From RPQK01 sp041946865 (GTDB lineage: Bacteria > Acidobacteriota > UBA6911 > RPQK01), in the NCBI GenBank assembly GCA_041946865.1, contig JBHGBF010000243.1, positions 1 through 8,529 on the forward strand: a DNA stretch of 8,529 nt, in the 5' to 3' direction. A model generated the notes under the pieces. That model had not been told where the DNA came from. It did not search any database and was given only the letters and a program-made list of their open reading frames with translations. Position 1 is the stretch's first letter, and the number at the start of each line of letters is the position of its first letter. Both the position numbers and the translations under genes were made by a program. This document shows, piece by piece, positions 1-4,986 of this stretch.

Positions 1-11
1 AACAAGCCTTT

Positions 12-28
12 CTGCCCTGAAGGGGCAG
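12..28. other. Short hairpin upstream of rnpB
   Basis: A 6-bp perfect stem (CTGCCC 12-17 with GGGCAG 23-28) closes a five-base loop. There is no T-run after it on either strand, so it is not a convincing intrinsic terminator. It may be the end of an upstream transcription unit outside the window. Apart from this hairpin and the rnpB promoter, nothing was recognised in 1-143. Confidence 0.25.
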
Positions 29-131
29 TGCAACATGGCGACGCCGCTTTGCTGTTCCCGGCCTTAAGGCTTACATCGAATCGCTCTGTGTCCTTGAAAC
101 ATCCTCACGGCAGTCGCATCCTCAAATGGAG

Positions 132-140
132 TGTTAGAAT
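132..140 (+). promoter_or_regulatory. Extended -10 promoter of rnpB
   Basis: TGTTAGAAT contains an extended -10 (TGn) followed by TAGAAT, which matches five of six TATAAT positions. Transcription would begin about seven bases later, near 147, which is where the P1 helix of RNase P RNA begins (144-148). That agreement between promoter and RNA end is the main support. No good -35 lies at 16-18 bp spacing (AGTCGC region), as expected for an extended -10 promoter. A TTGAAA at 94-99 is too far upstream to pair with it. Confidence 0.6.
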
Positions 141-143
141 AGC

Positions 144-578
144 TTTTCCGGCAAGCAGAGAGGGTGATCGCCGTCCGGGAACACGATCGGCCGGCTTCGG
201 CTGGCCGCGCCGTGAGAACCGGAGGGAGGAAAGTCCGAACACCACAGGGCAGCGTGCTTCCTAACGGGAAGGAGGGGCAACCCTACGGAAAGTGCCACAG
301 AAAAGATACCGCCCGGCATTCGACCTGTTGAGTGCCGGGTAAGGGTGAAAAGGCGAGGTAAGAGCTCACCGCTTCGACGGCGACGCCGAAGGCAGGGTAA
401 ACCCCACGTGGTGCAAGACCAAATAGGCTCCGCCCGAGCGTGCCCGGCTCTTCCATCCGCAAGGGTGGAGGCGGAGCGGGTAGGTCGCTGGAGGACCGGG
501 GTGACCCGGTTCCTAGAGGAATGATCACCGCCCTGCGAAGGGGACAGAATTCGGCTTACATCTCGGCTTGCCGGAAAA
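144..578 (+). ncRNA. rnpB: RNase P RNA, bacterial type A
   Basis: This is the catalytic RNA of ribonuclease P, which with the RnpA protein removes 5' leaders from tRNA precursors. The conserved core is plain: GAGGAAAGTCC near 225-235, AGTGCCACAGAAA at 291-303, GGTAAGGGTGAAA near 338-350, GGTAAGAGCTCACCGC at 357-372, GCAAGACCAAATAGG near 413-427 and GACAGAATTCGGCTTACA near the 3' end. The P1 helix pairs 144-156 with 566-578 perfectly and continues as 158-161 with 561-564. P3 (188-207) is capped by a UUCG tetraloop, and a hairpin in the P15-P17 region (452-469) has a GCAA tetraloop. The GGGTAG at 478-483 corresponds to the L15 GGU that pairs with the tRNA 3' CCA. At about 435 nt it is longer than the 377-nt E. 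coli RNA. The exact ends are inferred from P1 pairing. Confidence 0.96.
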
Positions 579-584
579 ACGGCT

Positions 585-611
585 GCGAGAGCCGGCTTCG
601 TGCCGGCTCGC
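585..611 (+). terminator. GC-rich hairpin after rnpB
   Basis: GCGAGAGCCGGC (585-596) pairs with GCCGGCTCGC (602-611) with a two-base bulge, giving ten pairs around a short TTCGT loop. It begins seven bases after the end of the P1 helix, so it is placed to end or protect the rnpB transcript. It lacks the T-run of a canonical intrinsic terminator, so it could instead be a processing or 3' stabilising structure. Confidence 0.45.
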
Positions 612-716
612 GGGTGCCCCGTAAATCGATTGTGGAAAACGCCACAAGCAGGCCACACGCCTGCCGCCTGCAGGCAAGATGTCTGTGCCTCCAGGGTTTT
701 TGCCCCTTTTGAAGCT

Positions 717-1697
717 ATGTCACTCGGCGGACTGACTGACATCCCTGGGATCAAGGTCGGGCACTTCACCGATGCCCGAAGACCGACCGGGTGCACCGTC
801 GTCCTGATCGAGGGGGGCGCCGTGGCCGGCGTCGATGTCCGGGGATCGGCTCCGGGAACCCGCGAAACAGACCTTCTCAATCCGATCAATTCCATCGCGC
901 AGATCCACGCCGTCGTCCTTTCCGGGGGGAGCGCCTTCGGTCTCGACACTGCCTGCGGCGTCGTGAAGTACCTGGAAGAGAAGGGAATTGGCTATCCGAC
1001 CAGAGTCGTCCGGGTCCCCATTGTCCCCGCTGCCATCCTGTTCGACCTTGTTTTAGGGGATCCCGCGATTCGACCTGACGGCCGAGCCGGGTATCAGGCC
1101 TGTTTGAATGCCTCCTCTAAGCCGGTCGAGGAAGGCAGTGTCGGTTGCGGGGCCGGCGCCACGGTAGGCAAGCTTTTGGGTCCGGATCGGGCGATGAAAG
1201 GCGGAATCGGTTCGGCCGCGATCCGGTCCGGAGATCTCATCGTGGCTGCTCTGGCCGCGGTCAACAGCATGGGGAACATCGTTGACCCGAGGACCGGGAC
1301 GATTGTGGCGGGTGTCCGGTCCGAAGACGGACGTGGACTGGCCCCGCTGGAAGCATGCCTGGATGTCCGCTATCGTCCGTTTGGCGTCGGTCCGGGAGAG
1401 AACACCACGCTGGCCGTCGTGGCCACGAATGCACGTCTCGAGAAGCCTGCCATGACGAAGGTCGCCCAGATGAGTCATGACGGGTTTGCAAGAGCCATTA
1501 ACCCCGTCCATCTGCCTTTCGATGGCGATGTCATCTTTGCGCTTTCGACCGGCCAGCTGGAGGATGTAAGCCTGAGCCAGGTGGGAGCTTTGGCGGCCGA
1601 AGTTACTTCCCAAGCCATCGTGCGAGCGGCGTTGAGCGCGACTGGTGTGCCCGGCTATCCGGCCTGCTCGGACTTGCGGGATAATTCAAGCGGGTAG
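717..1697 (+). CDS. P1 family (S58, DmpA/NylC-type) aminopeptidase
   Basis: The 326-aa protein belongs to the P1/DmpA peptidase family (MEROPS S58), Ntn-fold enzymes that cleave themselves into two chains and then remove N-terminal residues from peptides or hydrolyse amides (DmpA, BapA, NylC). The start at 717 puts the family-typical LTDIPGIKVGHFTD at residues 6-19. The autocleavage site is Asn229|Thr230 in GENTTLAVVATNA, with Thr230 the expected nucleophile. By spacing to NylC (Lys189, Thr267, Asp306, Asp308) the partners are Lys152, Asp269 and Asp271; Asn183 is the likely counterpart of NylC Asn219 with a one-residue offset. Other hallmarks are LSGGSAFGLD (68-77), VPIVPAAILFDL (100-111) and GSVGCGAGATVG (140-151). 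There is no signal peptide, so it is cytoplasmic. Only a weak GAAG precedes the ATG, with two-base spacing. The symporter gene follows after 27 bp. Substrate (L- or D-aminopeptides, beta-peptides, amide oligomers) cannot be read from sequence. Confidence 0.93.
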   Translation: MSLGGLTDIPGIKVGHFTDARRPTGCTVVLIEGGAVAGVDVRGSAPGTRETDLLNPINSIAQIHAVVLSGGSAFGLDTACGVVKYLEEKGIGYPTRVVRVPIVPAAILFDLVLGDPAIRPDGRAGYQACLNASSKPVEEGSVGCGAGATVGKLLGPDRAMKGGIGSAAIRSGDLIVAALAAVNSMGNIVDPRTGTIVAGVRSEDGRGLAPLEACLDVRYRPFGVGPGENTTLAVVATNARLEKPAMTKVAQMSHDGFARAINPVHLPFDGDVIFALSTGQLEDVSLSQVGALAAEVTSQAIVRAALSATGVPGYPACSDLRDNSSG

Positions 1698-1710
1698 CCT
1701 GCCCCTGGTT

Positions 1711-1716
1711 TATAAT
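1711..1716 (+). promoter_or_regulatory. Perfect -10 box directly upstream of the symporter gene
   Basis: TATAAT ends eight bases before the ATG at 1725, so transcription would start at about 1723-1725 and give a leaderless or nearly leaderless mRNA. The bases between, CCCCCGCC, contain no Shine-Dalgarno sequence. No strong -35 is seen at standard spacing; TTCAAG at 1685-1690 is weak and 20 bp away. Confidence 0.55.
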
Positions 1717-1724
1717 CCCCCGCC

Positions 1725-3044
1725 ATGCGTCTTTTCGGGAAGAAAGGGACAGAGAAGCAAAGGAGGGCGCTCCACACCCGGATCCTGATGGGCCTGGTGG
1801 CGGGCGGGTTCATCGGCACTGCGATCAACTTGTCGCTGGCGGGCTGGCCGGACTACCAACGCAAGTTCGAGTTCATCCTGGGAACCTTCGTCGAGCCGGT
1901 GGGACAGGTCTTCCTGCGTATGCTCTTCATGATCGTGGTTCCCCTGGTCTTCACCTCGCTGACCCTCGGCATCGCCAGCCTGGGGGACCTGAGCCGGCTG
2001 GGCCGGATCGGTGTGCGCGCCATGCTGTATTTCTTCCTGATGACGGCGATGGCGACGACACTGGGCCTGACGCTCGTCAATCTCACCAAGCCCGGTGAGC
2101 GGCTGGATCCGCAGGTCCGGGAAGACCTGATCGCCACCTACGGCAAACAGGCGGGGACTCAAACCGGACCCAAGTTCGGTATTGACAACCTGGTCCAGAT
2201 CGTGCCGAGTAATCCTATCGATGCCGCGGCGCGCGGCGACATGCTGGCCTTGATTTTCGTCGCCATGATGTGCGGGATCGCCCTGACACGCCTCTCTCCG
2301 GAGCACGCCGGACCGGTGACTGCCGTCCTGAAAGGAATCGGAAGGATCACCGAAGTGATCATCGACCTGGCCATGAAGTTCGCGCCATATGGCGTTTTTG
2401 CCCTGATTCTGAATGTGACGGGCCGTTTCGGCTGGGGGATACTCAAGCAACTGCTGTATTTTGTCGTCGTGACGCTGGTCGGACTGATCCTCTTTCAGTT
2501 CGGCGCCTATTCCGCCGCGGTCAAGTTTTTGTCGGGGATCAGCCCGCGCCTCTTTTTCAGGAAGATCCGCACGGTCATGATCACCGCTTTTTCGACCAGC
2601 TCGAGCAGCGCCACCCTCCCGACGACCATGCGGGTGACCGAGCAGGAGCTGAACGTGCCTGGCGAAATAGCAGGCTTTGTCCTGCCGCTTGGTGCGACCA
2701 TGAACATGAACGGCACCGCCCTGTTTGAAGGCGTCGTGGTCGTGTTCCTGGCCCAGGTGTGGGGAATTCACCTGACCCTGCTGGACCAGGTGCTGGTCAT
2801 GTTCCTTGCTGTTCTTACGGCTATCGGGGCAGCGGGGGTCCCGGGAGGCTCGATCCCGCTGCTGGTCATGATCCTGCAGACCTTCGGGATTCCGGCGGAG
2901 GGAATCGGACTGATCCTGGGTGTCGACCGGATCCTCGACATGTCGCGCACGGTCCTCAACGTGACGGGCGACATCACGGCCTCGACCTTCATAACCCGCC
3001 TGGAAAGACGGGGCCAGCGGGGGGATGACAAGGTGACAGGGTGA
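1725..3044 (+). CDS. Dicarboxylate/amino acid:cation symporter (DAACS family, GltP/DctA-like)
   Basis: This 439-aa inner-membrane transporter belongs to the SLC1/DAACS family, which imports glutamate, aspartate or C4-dicarboxylates with Na+ or H+. The fold signature is complete: the serine-rich HP1 tip STSSSSATLP (290-299), the TM7 motif NMNGT (327-331), the HP2 loop GVPGGS (371-376), and TM8 with Asp401, Asp405, Arg408, Thr409, Asn412 and Asp416 in DRILDMSRTVLNVTGD. Arg408 matches the arginine (GltPh Arg397) that binds the side-chain carboxylate, so an acidic substrate is expected rather than a neutral amino acid. The TM7 motif has Asn329 where the common form NMDGT has an Asp at a sodium site. 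Length is normal for bacterial members. No Shine-Dalgarno precedes the ATG, consistent with leaderless translation. The last codons and stop lie inside an 8-bp tandem repeat array. Whether it prefers glutamate/aspartate or dicarboxylates is unresolved. Confidence 0.95.
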   Translation: MRLFGKKGTEKQRRALHTRILMGLVAGGFIGTAINLSLAGWPDYQRKFEFILGTFVEPVGQVFLRMLFMIVVPLVFTSLTLGIASLGDLSRLGRIGVRAMLYFFLMTAMATTLGLTLVNLTKPGERLDPQVREDLIATYGKQAGTQTGPKFGIDNLVQIVPSNPIDAAARGDMLALIFVAMMCGIALTRLSPEHAGPVTAVLKGIGRITEVIIDLAMKFAPYGVFALILNVTGRFGWGILKQLLYFVVVTLVGLILFQFGAYSAAVKFLSGISPRLFFRKIRTVMITAFSTSSSSATLPTTMRVTEQELNVPGEIAGFVLPLGATMNMNGTALFEGVVVVFLAQVWGIHLTLLDQVLVMFLAVLTAIGAAGVPGGSIPLLVMILQTFGIPAEGIGLILGVDRILDMSRTVLNVTGDITASTFITRLERRGQRGDDKVTG

Positions 3045-3078
3045 CAAGGTGACAAGGTGGCAAGGTGACAGGGTGGCA
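3026..3078 (+). repeat. 8-bp tandem repeat array (TGACAAGG-type)
   Basis: Six full units (TGACAAGG, TGACAGGG, TGACAAGG, TGACAAGG, TGGCAAGG, TGACAGGG) run from 3026 to 3073, followed by a partial TGGCA. An inverted pair of units sits at 3095-3110. Because the period is 8 rather than a multiple of 3, every frame is read in turn, and the symporter stop TGA (3042-3044) is simply the start of the third unit. The last symporter residues (DKVTG) are thus repeat-encoded. Confidence 0.9.
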
Positions 3079-3110
3079 CGCCGACCTCCGGCCATCTTGT
3101 CACCCTGTCA
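3034..3110. terminator. Inverted repeat between convergent genes, possible bidirectional terminator
   Basis: TGACAGGGTGACAAG (3034-3048) is perfectly complementary to 3096-3110, and the pairing extends two more pairs inward with one G-T wobble. The arms are separated by about 45 bases that contain more repeat units. It lies exactly between convergent genes and overlaps both stop codons. There is no T-run, so it would act as a stem barrier or a 3' end stabiliser rather than a classical intrinsic terminator. Confidence 0.4.
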
Positions 3111-3788
3111 GTAGTCCACTATTCTGACGGCGAGGCCTTCTTTGGTGCCGATGATGTCGTACAAGTCGGTCGACGTTGTCGGCGCTGAGACCTGGGCGGT
3201 ATAGGCGGACTCGATAAAATAGCGGAATGGCCAGGGAGTCTGCCGGCCATGGGCTCTCCGCCAGATCCGGTCCGTGCCCCGTCCGATGACCTCGTTGGTC
3301 AGCGGATGCTCGAGGTAGTCCTGCTGGCGCTCAAAGACGCCTTGGAGCCGGCTGAATTTGAACGAGCGCGTGAGTCCGAGGTGGCGCATGAATGGCTTCC
3401 ACCGGACAAAATCGGCCCGGACCATCCAGGAATCGCCGTAGACATCGAAAGCCTTGCTCCCCCGCTCCTGGCCGCCGGCCAGCGCCGTGTAGCTCAGCTT
3501 GAAACCCCCGTAGCGGCCCCGGCTTCCGGATTGCACCCGTGCCACGACCTCCCATTCAGTCAGGGTGTGATAGGCGCCAAACTCGATGAGAAGGAGCGCC
3601 GCAAGGACCAGAGTGGAAAGGGCGACAGGGATTGAGGCGGCCAGCACTGTGAGAAGCACAATCCGCTTCTGCCGTTTGCGCCGACCCGAAAGAACCGCAA
3701 TCACCGAGAAAAGCAGCCAACCAAACGAGAGAACGGCGATCGCGAGCACCGGCCACCAGTCCTCTATCCAGAAGTTCTTTGCAGGCAT
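3108..3788 (-). CDS. Uncharacterised two-helix membrane protein
   Basis: I do not recognise a characterised family. The 226-aa product has two transmembrane helices near the N-terminus (about 12-34 and 43-69) joined by the very basic linker RRKRQKR (36-42), which should be cytoplasmic. By the positive-inside rule the roughly 155-residue C-terminal domain then faces the periplasm. That domain is soluble and mixed in character, with the aromatic-rich stretch GDSWMVRADFVRWKPFMRHLGL (split here: GDSWMVRADF 118-127, VRWKPFMRHLGL 128-139). This stretch resembles, from memory, small proteins auto-annotated as 'cation/multidrug efflux pump'; that label has no functional basis here. It starts 17 bp after the DUF1080 stop, so the two are probably cotranscribed. 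No Shine-Dalgarno is visible. The stop TGA lies in the arm of the inter-gene inverted repeat. Confidence 0.82.
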   Translation of the reverse strand: MPAKNFWIEDWWPVLAIAVLSFGWLLFSVIAVLSGRRKRQKRIVLLTVLAASIPVALSTLVLAALLLIEFGAYHTLTEWEVVARVQSGSRGRYGGFKLSYTALAGGQERGSKAFDVYGDSWMVRADFVRWKPFMRHLGLTRSFKFSRLQGVFERQQDYLEHPLTNEVIGRGTDRIWRRAHGRQTPWPFRYFIESAYTAQVSAPTTSTDLYDIIGTKEGLAVRIVDY

Positions 3789-3805
3789 ATTCGGATGGCG
3801 CGGGG

Positions 3806-4819
3806 TTATTTCACGATCGGGCGCAGCACGATATTCCGATAGGAAACCTTACCGTGGTCTCCCTGGAGGTAGATGGGACCGGGCGAGAATTCATCCGCAG
3901 TCAGGGCGCCTCCGGTACATCCCAGCGCCGGCTGGTTATCGATGATCTTCGTGCCGTTCAGGATGACCGTGATGTGCCGGTCGGCCAGCGTCATATCGAG
4001 CGATTGCCACTCGCCGGCGGGCTTTTCAGCTGCGGTTGTCGGGGTGATCCGGCTGTAAACCGCGCCCATGTTGTGCGAGTCGAGGGGCCGTCCGTAGGTA
4101 TCGGCGACCTGAACTTCGTAGATGCCTCGCAGGTACACGCCGCTGTTGCTGCCCTTGGGCACGTTCACTTCGAGCTTCAGATTAAAGTCCTCAAACGTAG
4201 CCTCGGTCCTCAGGTTCCCGTAACTGATGTGAGGTTTCCCTTCCTGCTGTACCGGGTTGTTCTCCAGGACGCCGTCTTTGGCGCTCCAGCCGTTGACCTG
4301 CTGCGGATTGGTCAGCCTCCAGCCGGTCAGGTCCTTTCCATTAAATAAGGCGATGGGGTTACCGAATTTCAGCTTGGAGAGATCGGGCGCGGCCGGGACC
4401 GGCGGGATCTTCTTTCCGGTAAACTCCGTAACGGTCACGCCATTGCCGGTGGCTTTTGGCTCGAGGGCCTTTCCGGTCACCTTGTCTCCCTGGACCTGAA
4501 TCTCGAGTCGCGTCGTAATGACCTGCGTCCTGCCCGGCTTACCCGCCTCTTCTTTGCGGCGTACGACCTGACGGTTGCTTGTCACGATGAGCTGCTGGCC
4601 GTCCGTATAAACGTTATCGACGGGGACGACGCTGCCGCCGTACCAGAGAATGCTGCCGTCCAGATAGCCTTGCTCCTGCCGCACCTCCAGCCAGCCCGCG
4701 CCGTTCGGCAAAAAGAGCGCCCATCGGCCCAGGAAAGGCTGCGGATCAGCGAAAAGACTCGCGTTCATAGCCACAACAACCAACCCGAAAACCATGAGAA
4801 TGTTTCTCTTCGATCTCAC
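3806..4819 (-). CDS. Secreted DUF1080 / 3-keto-disaccharide hydrolase-domain protein
   Basis: The 337-aa protein carries a C-terminal 3-keto-disaccharide hydrolase domain (DUF1080, PF06439), a concanavalin/LamG-like jelly roll linked to cleavage of 3-keto-glycosides. It spans about 150-337: opening LFNGKDLTGWR (158-168), central FEDFNLKLEVNV (209-220) then GSNSGVYLRGIYEVQV (223-238), and closing GPIYLQGDHGKVSYRNIVLR (314-333). Residues 28-138 form an additional beta-rich region with repeated short strands, likely a separate sensor or binding domain. I chose GTG at 4819 because AGGGGG lies five bases upstream (4830-4825) and because this start gives a clean signal peptide: basic RSKR, a hydrophobic core at 7-18, and cleavage probably after Ala24. 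An in-frame TTG at 4873 would add 18 polar residues ahead of the signal peptide and is less likely. Export to periplasm or exterior is inferred. The catalytic residues are not assigned. Confidence 0.88.
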   Translation of the reverse strand: MRSKRNILMVFGLVVVAMNASLFADPQPFLGRWALFLPNGAGWLEVRQEQGYLDGSILWYGGSVVPVDNVYTDGQQLIVTSNRQVVRRKEEAGKPGRTQVITTRLEIQVQGDKVTGKALEPKATGNGVTVTEFTGKKIPPVPAAPDLSKLKFGNPIALFNGKDLTGWRLTNPQQVNGWSAKDGVLENNPVQQEGKPHISYGNLRTEATFEDFNLKLEVNVPKGSNSGVYLRGIYEVQVADTYGRPLDSHNMGAVYSRITPTTAAEKPAGEWQSLDMTLADRHITVILNGTKIIDNQPALGCTGGALTADEFSPGPIYLQGDHGKVSYRNIVLRPIVK

Positions 4820-4892
4820 GTTGACCCCCTGTCGTTTCTGGAGGAGTTTGTCAAAAGAGAGCCCGAAGGTCAATCGGGGCGAGCGTCTATCG

Positions 4893-4901
4893 TGTTATGC
4901 T
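4893..4901 (+). promoter_or_regulatory. Possible extended -10 for the large secreted hydrolase gene
   Basis: TGTTATGCT offers an extended -10 with four of six matches to TATAAT. Transcription would start near 4908 and give a leader of about 80 nt that includes the 4925-4951 stem-loop. No clear -35 accompanies it. This is a weak assignment based on motif and position only. Confidence 0.3.
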
Positions 4902-4924
4902 GCGACGGGGCAATGGAACGCGAA

Positions 4925-4951
4925 TGACACGAATCGCTGCCGTTCGTGTCA
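4925..4951. promoter_or_regulatory. Perfect 9-bp inverted repeat in the divergent region
   Basis: TGACACGAA (4925-4933) and TTCGTGTCA (4943-4951) are exact reverse complements around a nine-base spacer. It lies 35 bases before the ATG of the large gene and about 105 bases upstream of the divergent GTG start. It could be a dyad operator for a dimeric regulator or an RNA stem-loop in the leader. The Shine-Dalgarno GGAG (4977-4980) lies outside it. Confidence 0.45.
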
Positions 4952-4986
4952 GCCGTGGCGCCCGACCTTCTCTCCCGGAGATTAAG

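Noticed and set aside
421..485. Suspected loss of the RNase P L15 GGU motif that binds tRNA CCA
   Set aside because: Working through the E. coli numbering places the motif in GGGTAG, which is present here at 478-483 with GGT at 479-481.
600..716. In-frame 39-codon extension of the P1 peptidase
   Set aside because: It would start inside the post-rnpB hairpin and adds residues with no family counterpart. The family N-terminus begins right after the ATG at 717.
134..949. Long minus-strand open frame of 271 codons
   Set aside because: It overlaps all of rnpB and the start of the P1 peptidase gene, its product is low-complexity Arg/Pro/Ser-rich, and it matches no family I know. It is a GC-rich shadow frame.
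1761..1766. AGGAGG inside the symporter gene as a sign of a later start
   Set aside because: The next in-frame ATG (1788) is 21 bases beyond it, too far, and starting there would cut into the first helix. It is read as ordinary coding sequence.
1710..3095. Minus-strand open frame of 461 codons
   Set aside because: It is antisense to the well-supported DAACS gene, and its predicted product is a His/Asp/Arg-rich hydrophilic string. Its N-terminus is just the translated 8-bp repeat.
4478..4490. CACCTTGTCTCCC in the DUF1080 gene, similar to the 8-bp repeat
   Set aside because: It is a single unit that encodes normal residues of the protein (GDKVTG). It is not an array and is probably chance similarity.
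4849..4854. Perfect TTGACA -35 box on the minus strand upstream of the DUF1080 gene
   Set aside because: At 16-18 bp spacing the -10 position reads as G-rich sequence around CAGGGG, so I do not call a promoter from it.
4820..4873. TTG start at 4873 for the DUF1080 gene
   Set aside because: It would put 18 polar residues before the signal peptide and has no ribosome site, while GTG at 4819 has AGGGGG at good spacing.
4897..4986. ATG 4897 or ATG 4924 as start of the large secreted protein
   Set aside because: Both would bury the signal peptide behind an Arg-rich extension. ATG 4987 has GGAG six bases upstream.
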